Source: JAPLKB01 sp964532465 (GTDB lineage: Bacteria > Desulfobacterota > Syntrophorhabdia > Syntrophorhabdales > Syntrophorhabdaceae). From it: a stretch of DNA of 64,000 nt. Both the position numbers and the translations under genes were made by a program. The stretch spans positions 1 to 64,000 of the forward strand of contig CAZHHX010000006.1 of the NCBI GenBank assembly GCA_964532465.1, given 5' to 3'. Below the pieces are notes generated by a model. It was not told the DNA's origin, ran no database searches, and saw only the letters and a program-made list of their open reading frames with translations. Shown here piece by piece: positions 8,796 to 17,172 of the stretch (position 1 is its first letter; each line of letters begins with the position of its first letter).

Positions 8796-9610
8796 ATACT
8801 CCCTCCCTGGTTTTTTCTTTCAAGATAGGCATACGCGCTATGATTATGAATACTCTCAAAATTTTCTGCCTCAATGGAAAACCATGTAAAATTTCCGTTG
8901 TTTTCAAGTATTTGGGCAATACCTCTTACAACATCCTCAACAAATTTCGGGTTGGCGAAAGCATTTTCTGTTACAAATTTTTCGTCCTCCCTTTTGAGTA
9001 TCGTATATATATCACTGCTTGCACAACTCTCAACAATATTTATCAAATCCTCAATCCAGAAAAACCTCCTGAACTTGACGTCCGTCTTTACAATACCCCT
9101 CTGGTTATGCGCTCCATATTCGCTTATTTCCTGTGAACATGGGCAGAGCGTATTTACAGGAACAGAGGTTGAAACAATAAATTCTTTCATCTTCCCGGTA
9201 CCATCCATGTGTCCGACAAAACCACATTGATATTCAAGATAGCCTTGAGTCTTTGAAACAGGTGCCTCTTTTTTCACAAAATACGGGAATTTCACTAAAA
9301 GATGCGCGGCTTCCGCATTCAGCCGGTCTTTCATCTCCCTCAAAATACCGGGGAAATTTTTCATATTTATCATACTTTTATTTTCGTGCAGTATTTCAAC
9401 AAACCTGCTCATATGTGTACCTTTATAATTATGCGGAAGATTGACATACATATCTATTGTAGCAATTGTATGCTGAAAACCGTTTGTCTTGTCAAGCACT
9501 ACAATCGGATATTTTACATTCTTTACGCCGACTTTATCGATCTCAATCTGACGAAAATCGTACATATTCTGAACATCAATCATGCCGTTTTTATTCACAG
9601 TATGCTGCAT
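8792..9610 (-). CDS. folE2: GTP cyclohydrolase FolE2 (type IB)
   Basis: Converts GTP to 7,8-dihydroneopterin triphosphate, the entry to folate and queuosine. It is 272 aa with the type IB signature LCPCSQEISEYGAHNQRG (about residues 150-167), which includes the metal-binding Cys and His, and the conserved HMSRF. GGAG lies 9 nt before ATG 9610. It overlaps queD by 20 nt and the lipoprotein gene by 4 nt. FolE2 can use metals other than zinc and often replaces or backs up FolE. Confidence 0.93.
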   Translation of the reverse strand: MQHTVNKNGMIDVQNMYDFRQIEIDKVGVKNVKYPIVVLDKTNGFQHTIATIDMYVNLPHNYKGTHMSRFVEILHENKSMINMKNFPGILREMKDRLNAEAAHLLVKFPYFVKKEAPVSKTQGYLEYQCGFVGHMDGTGKMKEFIVSTSVPVNTLCPCSQEISEYGAHNQRGIVKTDVKFRRFFWIEDLINIVESCASSDIYTILKREDEKFVTENAFANPKFVEDVVRGIAQILENNGNFTWFSIEAENFESIHNHSAYAYLERKNQGGSI

Positions 9611-9959
9611 ATGTCTTCTCCGATTCCCATACCCTTACTTCTTTTAATATTATTTCTTTTTCTTTAAAAAGTTTCTTTAATTCATTAAATATATACATCG
9701 ATAAGTACTCAGAAGAACTCGATCTTTCCATAAAAAACGGTATTTCATTTAAATACCGATGATCAAGGGCATCAAGGACATTTTTAAGGTAGTTTTTCAG
9801 GATTTTAAAGTCTACAAGTATCCCGCCTTTATCCAGGTGTTCTCCGGTAAAAATTGCCTCAACCAGGAAATTATGGCCATGCAACGCTTCACACTTCCCG
9901 TTGTAGTCGTCTATGTTGTGGGCTGCAGAAAAAGTATCCTTCACGTAAAGGGTAAACAT
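9591..9959 (-). CDS. queD: 6-carboxy-5,6,7,8-tetrahydropterin synthase (PTPS family)
   Basis: Converts dihydroneopterin triphosphate to 6-carboxytetrahydropterin in queuosine tRNA modification. It is 122 aa. Zinc His residues are in FSAAHN and in HGHNF, and the catalytic Cys precedes them in CEALHGH, the spacing typical of QueD. A late DHRYLNE His and a Glu near the end (VWESEK) complete the active site. It forms an overlapping unit with folE2, which makes its substrate. No Shine-Dalgarno is visible, and the promoter is so close that the mRNA may be leaderless. Confidence 0.9.
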   Translation of the reverse strand: MFTLYVKDTFSAAHNIDDYNGKCEALHGHNFLVEAIFTGEHLDKGGILVDFKILKNYLKNVLDALDHRYLNEIPFFMERSSSSEYLSMYIFNELKKLFKEKEIILKEVRVWESEKTYAAYCE

Positions 9960-9965
9960 GGGAAT

Positions 9966-9994
9966 AATCTATATTTTGATATCTTTCTTGTCAA
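9966..9994 (-). promoter_or_regulatory. Promoter of queD-folE2 unit, possibly leaderless
   Basis: On the complement there is TTGACA (9989-9994), a 17-nt spacer and TAGATT (9966-9971). The -10 ends 6 nt before the queD ATG (9959), so the transcript would start at or next to the start codon. Confidence 0.6.
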
Positions 9995-10002
9995 CACAAA
10001 CC

Positions 10003-10039
10003 GATAAAAACATCGCCCTGCAACTCGCGTTACAGGGCG
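10003..10039 (-). terminator. Terminator after rplC
   Basis: A 7-bp GC-rich stem (10014-10020 with 10033-10039, CGCCCTG/CAGGGCG) is followed on the minus strand by ATGTTTTTAT. It separates rplC from the queD promoter. Confidence 0.65.
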
Positions 10040-10108
10040 TCAGTTACTAAGAACCTCAATTCAAAGGGTATCACCCTGAAAGCAGACTCCAAAAATTTTC
10101 CGATGAAA

Positions 10109-10756
10109 CTATTTTGCTTTTTTTACCGCTTTCTTGATTATTACATATCCGTTAGTCGGTCCGGGAATAGCACCTTCAATCATAATAACATTTGTATCAC
10201 CCCGCACTTCCACAACCTTAAGGTTTTGAACGGTAACCCTTCTGTTTCCCATATGCCCCGGCATCTTCATGCCTCTCATCGTCCTGCCTGGAGTCATATT
10301 CTGTCCGATAGAACCACCGTGTCTGAAGTATTCATGCGTACCGTGAGATGCGGGCGCGCCGGCAAAACCATGCCTTTTCATTACGCCTGCAAAACCTTTT
10401 CCTTTTGACGTACCCGTAATATCCACATACTGGCCTTTTTCAAACATAGTAGCCATGATTTGTGAACCAGCATCGTTCGCCTCACTCTCTTCTGCATTTA
10501 TCCTGAATTCTTTGATAAATGCCATAGGGGACACATTGGCCTTGCCAAAATGTCCTTTCAGAGGCTTTTTAACAAGCTTTGCCTTTGTAATTTCATCAAA
10601 GCCAACCTGAAGGGCATTATATCCTTCTTTATCTTCTGTCTTCTTTTGAATTACTACGCACGGCCCCGCCTTAATAACCGTAACAGGCACTACACTGCCA
10701 TCCTCAAGAAATATTTGCGACATTCCAATTTTTTTTCCGAGAAGTCCAATTCCCAT
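10109..10756 (-). CDS. rplC: 50S ribosomal protein L3
   Basis: An early-assembling ribosomal protein that binds 23S rRNA. It is 215 aa and full length. It has the L3 signature around residues 125-165 (FAGVMKRHGFAGAPASHGTH, GGSIGQNMTPGR, GMKMPGHMGNRRVT). GGAGG precedes ATG 10756. Unusually, it stands alone: it has its own promoter and terminator, with no rpsJ, rplD or other S10-operon genes beside it. The upstream neighbour is a giant gene of unknown function. Either the S10 cluster is split in this genome or this is an extra copy. Confidence 0.96.
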   Translation of the reverse strand: MGIGLLGKKIGMSQIFLEDGSVVPVTVIKAGPCVVIQKKTEDKEGYNALQVGFDEITKAKLVKKPLKGHFGKANVSPMAFIKEFRINAEESEANDAGSQIMATMFEKGQYVDITGTSKGKGFAGVMKRHGFAGAPASHGTHEYFRHGGSIGQNMTPGRTMRGMKMPGHMGNRRVTVQNLKVVEVRGDTNVIMIEGAIPGPTNGYVIIKKAVKKAK

Positions 10757-10781
10757 ATATACACCTCCAAAAATGCCTAAA

Positions 10782-10810
10782 ACTATAGTAAATAACGGCT
10801 ATAAAGTCAA
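10782..10810 (-). promoter_or_regulatory. Promoter of rplC
   Basis: On the complement there is TTGACT (10805-10810), a 17-nt spacer and TATAGT (10782-10787), 26 nt upstream of the rplC ATG. Confidence 0.65.
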
Positions 10811-10839
10811 GGCAAATTGTATTGAAACCGAAGACAATA

Positions 10840-13800
10840 TTAATTGGCAAAACCTTCAATCCTTGTAAATCCGCAGCCTTTGGACTGTGAATTTTGCGAC
10901 CATGTGGCAGGATCGGAGTCTATAACCATATATGTGCCCGCAGGCAGAACAATATTCGGAGAGGCCGTCCAGTTTATATTCTGGGCGCCGCCCTGCCCTG
11001 AACCGGTAGATGTCTGCCATGGACCATAGACAGTGCCATCCTGTTTTCTGAGGCTAATTGTACCACCAGGCGCTCCTTTGCCGTAATTCCAGTGGTAGTT
11101 CCGGATAAGGGTAATTCTGTGGGGTACAGCGATAGAAAATTCAGGCCTGCAATTCGGATTATTCTGGACTCCTCCTATGTTGCCAGTCTCAATAATCACA
11201 ACAGACTTTTGTGAAGGAGGGTTATTATCCATTGGTCGGGATGTATATGCCCTGCCGCCAACAGGCGGCTGGGGCATAGGAACCTGTTGGACCGGAGCAG
11301 CCGTAGGCGTTGGAGCAGACGCTTTCATTTCAACCTGTTTCACATATTTTTCCAGTTCAGGATCATACAAATAGGCAAGGCTTTCCCTGTATTTGGCAAC
11401 TGCTTCTTTCAGACGGTTCTGCTGCTGGAGAGCGTATGCTTCATCTCTTAACTTCTTTGCATAGGCCTTTTTACCCTCCTTTTCTTCTGTTTCTTTCACT
11501 TTCATCTCGACCTGTTTTATGTGGTTCTCCATTTCAGGGCTCGGGCAGAGTTTCTGATAATCCGTGTATTTTACAAAAGCCTCTTTCAGCCTGCCGGCAG
11601 CCTGAAGGCCTGCACCCTCATCATTCAAACGTTGACACTGAGTCTTTATCTGAACCATTTTTGTTTCCAGATCTTTAACATAAGCATTCCGTTCGACATT
11701 AGACCCATATTTAATGCTCTCTCTAAACTTAGCCAATGCATCATTCATTTTCTTCTGATTGTACAGCGCAATACCTTCGTTCCAGAGCTTGTCTGAGGCA
11801 TCTTTATTGGTCTTATCCCTGATAACAAAGCTTCTTTCCAAATCCTGAATATATTTGATTCTTTCCGGTGTACTCTGATATTTAGTACTCTCTTTAAACT
11901 TGGCCAGCGCCTCGTTCATTTTCTTCTGATTGTACAGAGCAGTACCTTCGTTCCAGAGCTTGTCCGCGGCATCTTTATTGGCTTGTTTATCTTTGCCGTC
12001 CTTCAGAATCTTTTCCGCTTCAATTACGGGCGGATATTTAGGGTGGAGTTTTTTGGGTTCCGAAAGTTCCTTTTCAGCCTCAGCAATTTTATTTGCCGGA
12101 ATAAGCTTCCTCATATTTGCAAGATGTAAGGTTATGGATTCTTTATCGGCTTTCCATTGTTCAAAAAGTTTTTTTGCCTCCGCATTCTGCGGATCTGCCT
12201 TGGTTGTTCCTTCTATAAGCTTTATCGCTTCATCAAGCTGCCCCTTCGCGACCATCTCTTTTGCTGCCGTAAGTCTTGCAAGTATATCTTTACCGGCAGC
12301 ATCTTTTGCGTCCTTTAACTGTCTTTCCGCGCTTACTACAGGCGAATATTTCGGATGCAGTTTTTGAGCTTCTTTCAGATTTTTCTCAGCATCGGCAAGT
12401 TTCTTTTCAACAATATTCTTTTTGATATCGGCAATATATTTGTTCACCATATCCTTCTCTTTTTTCCACTTACTGCTCAACGTTTTTACCTCAGTGTTTT
12501 TATCATCCAGTTTTGCAGCTTCATCAGCAAGTGAGAGCGCTTCATCAAGTTTGCCCTGGGCAACAAGTTCTTTGGCTTTTTGAATTTTGTCGTGGGCTTC
12601 TTTGCCTTTTTTTGATCCGTTAAGCTGTTCCTGGGATATGGAAATTGTTACAGATTGTGTTGCTTCACCAAGCTTAGCATTATCGGAATTGCTTACCTCC
12701 ACTTTTGTGTTATAGGTTCCGGTATTGCTGCAGTTGAGCTTGATTTCACTGCTGATGCCGGGAAAACCGCAGCTTCCCGCGGGGTCTACTACCCATTTAA
12801 AACGCGGCGCTTCAGGCTGAGGTGTTATAGTTGCCTTCATAAAAACATCGCGGCTGACAGTAAACTGATTGGGTTTAACCTTAACCATTCCACAGCTTTG
12901 AGCGCGTCCGAGCTGCGTGTCGCATTGCCATATCTCAGGCGGTGATTCGAGATATTTCGGCTCACTGATACTGACCTGATATGCCTGGGCAGTAATAGTC
13001 ACCTCAGCAGACCCAAGATCATCACCTCCGTCTTTTGCCTTTCCGTGTAATGTAACAAAGACAGGTTTCACATCCTTCGGTTTGAAGGAATAGGCACGGC
13101 TGTTAGGAATATTGGGGACCGGCCCCGGATTTGTCGCTGACCCTTTAATCTCCCACCAGAAAGAAATAATATCATCACTCATTGCCGGCTCTTCTTTTAC
13201 CGTAATAGTAACTGTCTCCCCGATAAGCGGTGTTTTCTTATCGACTGTCAGACTAAGCTTGGGATTTGAAACCTCCATCTGTATCTGTTCCGACTCTCCT
13301 ATTGTCGCCTTGCGGCCCTCTATTTCTTTGAGTACGTTAACCCATACAGGGATTGTCCCTACTTTACCGAATTTTGCCGTGTTGCGGCTCTGTGCGCCTT
13401 CTTTTATTTCATATATAGGGTTCTTTGGATCATCCCCAAAGGTCACATCGGGATTGCGTTCCCAAATATAATAAAACGTTCCACTTGCAAGCTTGTCACC
13501 GGAAAAAACTTCCGCGAGAAATGTGGCTTTGCTACCGATGGGTAATTTGTTATCCTTCGGATTTTCCTGGGTAAGCTTGACTTTCATGGCATTGCACTTG
13601 ATAGTAACAGAATCGGATGCAGTGTTGCCGTCCTGATCGGTTACAGTAACTGTTGCGGCACAGGAAGTGCAAGTTCTCGTATTCACAACTTTCGCAGTGT
13701 TGTCTTTCGCGTCCTGCGCACACCCTCCCCAACTCCATGTGTAACCGCCAGTACCCTCAGATGTTTCAGTGGAAAGGTCTATTATGTCTCCGAAATCAGC

Positions 13801-16800
13801 CGGATTTTTCGAGGGCTTGATTTTGACAACAAGGGGCTTCGCGTGTTTTTTGTTCTCATCCTTCCTTATCTTATCGGCCTTTGCCGGATCATATGTTCCT
13901 TTACCATAGACACCTTCCCAGCAGCTTTTCGCGCAATCATTGGGTGAGCCAAAATGATGTCTTCTCGTGTTGCCGAAAGCTCCGGCGCCACCGAAACAGG
14001 GGCCTGTGCTGGGGGACTCAGGAATGGACTTGCCTTCAGGATCATACCACACGCCGATATGCCCTGCCCACCCACAGTAACATCTGCAAAGACAGTTAAG
14101 GTAGCTGTTTCGCTTATCTTCTTCAGATGGCGGCGGCGTACAGCCCTGTTCAAGGACAGGTTTCTGTTTCTCAACACATCCTTCGGGTTTTGTCACTGTA
14201 ACACTTCTTGTCTGTTTCTTCGTTGCCCTGCTGCATTCGCCCCACTCGCCATATTCGTAGGAACAATTCGGCGGCTGTTTTATGCCATCCATTTTGCCGT
14301 CCTTGCCTTTATCCTTCGTTGTATCAGTCACTGTAATGCGCCTTGTATCAGTGGCCACGGGGAATTCGGTTCCTCCTGCTACGATATAAAGAATGGCCTT
14401 CAGAGAATATGTCCCTGACTGACCGGGAACAAAGGAGTAATTCTCCCCTGTTCCTACGACCTTTCCTGTATTTTCCAATACCCACTCAACATGTGCTGCT
14501 TTTTTTGCCGTAGCATCCGCTTTAACGTCCGCCTTTAATGTTATTGTTTTTTCAGCTTCACCCTGGGTATCGCCTGAAATGGTAAGCGACGGCTTCCATG
14601 GCGATGTCACATCAATGCTCTTTCCATCCCTTGCAACTTCAAATTCTGTTCCAGCCGCAGGTAAATAAACCTTCACTTCCACGGTGTGTTTCCCCGGGTC
14701 CTTCGGCACAAAGGATGCCGTGGTGTTCCTGCCTTTCTGCAACAAACCTCCATTGACAAACCATTTAAGACTGAGAAGCGCGGTCTGGGTTTTGTCGGCA
14801 ACAACATCGGCGGCAAGATTTATCGTAGTTCCTGTTGTTCCCGTCTCGGGTGCTACAAGGGTTATTGTAGGCTTCCACACCTTGGTTATTTTAATCTTTG
14901 CATTCTTTCTTCCCACTTCAACAAGCCTCTCCGGTGTCTGCCTCAAATCGGCCTTGCTGACAACAACGGTGAGAGTGTATTCTCCCTCCTTCTCTGCCTT
15001 AACTTTCAAAGATGGGTTCGCCCCTGTCGGGATCGTTTTGCCTCTTATAATCCATGTATACCGGAGTTGTTTGGCCATTGCTTCAGGAACCTCGCCCATG
15101 GGCTTCTTTTCTTCCCCTTCCTTGGCTTTTGGGCTTGCCTTCATTGTTACAATCGCATTAAACTCCTGTCCCTCCTGTATTTCCTGAGGGGCTGTAATCT
15201 CTACCTGAAAGTCCATTTCATAACCGTACATATCGCGGAACTTCTTCCAGAGTTCGGGACACGTTTTTTTTGAGTTGGAAAGTTGTGTCTCGGCATTCTG
15301 TACAACTTCGTTAATATCTCTCTTGGCAAAATATTCCCAGGCATAGACCTTGTTTTTCCGCAAATATTCAGCTGAGTCCTTGAGCTGCCCGAAATAAATC
15401 CGGGAATATTCACAACGGTAGATGTTTTTGTACATCGTTGAGTCGAACTCACTGTCTAACTTTGCCTTTTTTATGAACTCCATATTGCTTCGTATCTTGC
15501 CCATTTCCTGAAAGTTCCTGGCAAAATTCCCGGCTATGCTTAAATCCATGGAAGGCTCGGAAAGAAGGGGAAGTTCACCTGTCAACGGGCGGGGGGCTAG
15601 TCCCTCGCCAACATGAGACACGGCTGTATCCTCAATAGCCTTTCTTATTTTGACGACATTGCGGTATGCGTCGATGAAGGCGTCGAGAGTCTTCTGCATC
15701 TTCAATTGTTTGTCGTGTGAAGCATCAGCTCCGAATAGAGCAGACCAGGTCTTTGCCAGCATATTGTAGCCGCTGGCAGTCTCAAAGGCGGCATTGCCTG
15801 CGTCAGGGATCTGCAAATCCTTGAAAAGTTTCTGGAGTTCTTCGAGCAGGGGTTTATATTTTTTGTCTCTAATTTCCCGTTCTGCCCGCTCTCTGATTTC
15901 CAGCGTCCTTACTACGGCGTCTAGAAAAGCTTCTTTTGTCTTGATACGCCATTTTTCACGGTTCCAGTACATATGGGCAAGGGCCCGGACCTGTGATTTG
16001 TCCAGTTTCGATGCCCAATCCGGGATGGTCAGATTCTCAAAGCTGCCAAAATCGCCGGGTTTTACACCTGTTCTTTCCGCCCATTTCCCCTCCTGCGGCA
16101 GGCTGAAGGAAAAGGCATTGGCAAAATCGGCAATTGCCTGATCGTATTTGCGGATATTGCCGGCTGCAGAGGCAAGAGGCCCGTCTTCCTTGAAAATGCC
16201 CACATTTCCGTTGATGATGGTTTCGCGTACCACCCTTCTCACGGTAAGCTTCATGAAGACATTGACTCCCCCTGCTGTCTCACCTATGAGCCCTTTGGCC
16301 TTTATTGCAGCACGGGCGATCATATCCTGCAGTTCCTTGCTCCCCCCTTCCTGAACAAAGAGCCACCAGTAGAAATCATTCATATTGCTGCCGCGGGGAT
16401 CCTCGTCCACATCAATATTCAGCTTTGGAAAGGGCGGGATTTTTGTTGGGAACTGTTCCCTTGTGATTGTGGCAGGCCATTGCGGTTCGTCGCCGATCTT
16501 CAGGAGCGCACCACCTTTGTCAAAACCCTGCGGTGTAGAAAGATAATAGAGTGCATCCAACTGATTGTCAAAGGAGAGCGTAGCTGCTATGGTAGCAATA
16601 GTACTGCCAATGGCTCCCACCATATCAGGCAGCATGATTTCCGGAACAAAGAGCATGAGAAGGGCTTTCTCGTAAGCTTTGAGTTTATCAGTGCCTTGCG
16701 GCATAGCATAGGCTTGTCCAAAAGCCCCGATAATCATTGCAGGCGGCCAGAATGTGACGATGGAATGGACAACGCCCACTGCTACTTCTTTGTTGTCTTT

Positions 16801-17172
16801 GGCATTCATCGCCAGATCGACCATGGAAGCTGCCATGGCCAGATCCCCGGCCCAGGCAACAATAAATGCCGGGCCCTGCGTCCGGAAGCTATGGGCATCA
16901 ACATATTCCCGTATGAAGTTTGACATGGAATTCCAGATTCCCGACTCAGGTTCTCCTAATAGAGGCGTTTTTTCCGGGGCTTCGAGCAGTTTGCCGGTAC
17001 GTTCCAGCACTTTCTGGCCCATCTCCGTTTCTTTCAGGAGGTAAATAACCCTCTTCCTTGCCTCAGGTCTTGATTTGAGCAGCTTCACGAGAGCATCGTA
17101 GGCTTTGGGATATTTGGAGGCCATTTCATTCATGATTTCAACCTCAAGAATGGACTGATTGACCCAATCCAT
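10840..17172 (-). CDS. Giant multidomain protein with Ig/PKD-like, TSP1-like, Cys-rich and TPR repeats
   Basis: About 2,110 aa, function not recognised. Visible order: residues 1-100 helical; about 100-200 hydrophobic helices (WPPAMIIGAFG, GAIGSTIATIAATLSF); 200-650 helical; three Ig-like beta domains at about 657-765, 764-857 and 858-950, joined by VWKP/PWKP boundaries; a thrombospondin type 1-like motif at about 968-1010 (YGEWGECS); a Cys-rich segment at about 1016-1110; a PKD-like domain at 1114-1195; three more beta domains to about 1513; TPR-like helical repeats at about 1515-1950 in two size classes; a Pro-rich linker; and a C-terminal beta domain at about 2005-2111 (NYHWNYGKG, PAGTYMV). 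No classical signal peptide is evident. GTG 17175 or ATG 17172 overlaps the stop of the exported partner gene. It is probably envelope or surface associated; this is inference. Confidence 0.8.
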   Translation of the reverse strand: MDWVNQSILEVEIMNEMASKYPKAYDALVKLLKSRPEARKRVIYLLKETEMGQKVLERTGKLLEAPEKTPLLGEPESGIWNSMSNFIREYVDAHSFRTQGPAFIVAWAGDLAMAASMVDLAMNAKDNKEVAVGVVHSIVTFWPPAMIIGAFGQAYAMPQGTDKLKAYEKALLMLFVPEIMLPDMVGAIGSTIATIAATLSFDNQLDALYYLSTPQGFDKGGALLKIGDEPQWPATITREQFPTKIPPFPKLNIDVDEDPRGSNMNDFYWWLFVQEGGSKELQDMIARAAIKAKGLIGETAGGVNVFMKLTVRRVVRETIINGNVGIFKEDGPLASAAGNIRKYDQAIADFANAFSFSLPQEGKWAERTGVKPGDFGSFENLTIPDWASKLDKSQVRALAHMYWNREKWRIKTKEAFLDAVVRTLEIRERAEREIRDKKYKPLLEELQKLFKDLQIPDAGNAAFETASGYNMLAKTWSALFGADASHDKQLKMQKTLDAFIDAYRNVVKIRKAIEDTAVSHVGEGLAPRPLTGELPLLSEPSMDLSIAGNFARNFQEMGKIRSNMEFIKKAKLDSEFDSTMYKNIYRCEYSRIYFGQLKDSAEYLRKNKVYAWEYFAKRDINEVVQNAETQLSNSKKTCPELWKKFRDMYGYEMDFQVEITAPQEIQEGQEFNAIVTMKASPKAKEGEEKKPMGEVPEAMAKQLRYTWIIRGKTIPTGANPSLKVKAEKEGEYTLTVVVSKADLRQTPERLVEVGRKNAKIKITKVWKPTITLVAPETGTTGTTINLAADVVADKTQTALLSLKWFVNGGLLQKGRNTTASFVPKDPGKHTVEVKVYLPAAGTEFEVARDGKSIDVTSPWKPSLTISGDTQGEAEKTITLKADVKADATAKKAAHVEWVLENTGKVVGTGENYSFVPGQSGTYSLKAILYIVAGGTEFPVATDTRRITVTDTTKDKGKDGKMDGIKQPPNCSYEYGEWGECSRATKKQTRSVTVTKPEGCVEKQKPVLEQGCTPPPSEEDKRNSYLNCLCRCYCGWAGHIGVWYDPEGKSIPESPSTGPCFGGAGAFGNTRRHHFGSPNDCAKSCWEGVYGKGTYDPAKADKIRKDENKKHAKPLVVKIKPSKNPADFGDIIDLSTETSEGTGGYTWSWGGCAQDAKDNTAKVVNTRTCTSCAATVTVTDQDGNTASDSVTIKCNAMKVKLTQENPKDNKLPIGSKATFLAEVFSGDKLASGTFYYIWERNPDVTFGDDPKNPIYEIKEGAQSRNTAKFGKVGTIPVWVNVLKEIEGRKATIGESEQIQMEVSNPKLSLTVDKKTPLIGETVTITVKEEPAMSDDIISFWWEIKGSATNPGPVPNIPNSRAYSFKPKDVKPVFVTLHGKAKDGGDDLGSAEVTITAQAYQVSISEPKYLESPPEIWQCDTQLGRAQSCGMVKVKPNQFTVSRDVFMKATITPQPEAPRFKWVVDPAGSCGFPGISSEIKLNCSNTGTYNTKVEVSNSDNAKLGEATQSVTISISQEQLNGSKKGKEAHDKIQKAKELVAQGKLDEALSLADEAAKLDDKNTEVKTLSSKWKKEKDMVNKYIADIKKNIVEKKLADAEKNLKEAQKLHPKYSPVVSAERQLKDAKDAAGKDILARLTAAKEMVAKGQLDEAIKLIEGTTKADPQNAEAKKLFEQWKADKESITLHLANMRKLIPANKIAEAEKELSEPKKLHPKYPPVIEAEKILKDGKDKQANKDAADKLWNEGTALYNQKKMNEALAKFKESTKYQSTPERIKYIQDLERSFVIRDKTNKDASDKLWNEGIALYNQKKMNDALAKFRESIKYGSNVERNAYVKDLETKMVQIKTQCQRLNDEGAGLQAAGRLKEAFVKYTDYQKLCPSPEMENHIKQVEMKVKETEEKEGKKAYAKKLRDEAYALQQQNRLKEAVAKYRESLAYLYDPELEKYVKQVEMKASAPTPTAAPVQQVPMPQPPVGGRAYTSRPMDNNPPSQKSVVIIETGNIGGVQNNPNCRPEFSIAVPHRITLIRNYHWNYGKGAPGGTISLRKQDGTVYGPWQTSTGSGQGGAQNINWTASPNIVLPAGTYMVIDSDPATWSQNSQSKGCGFTRIEGFAN

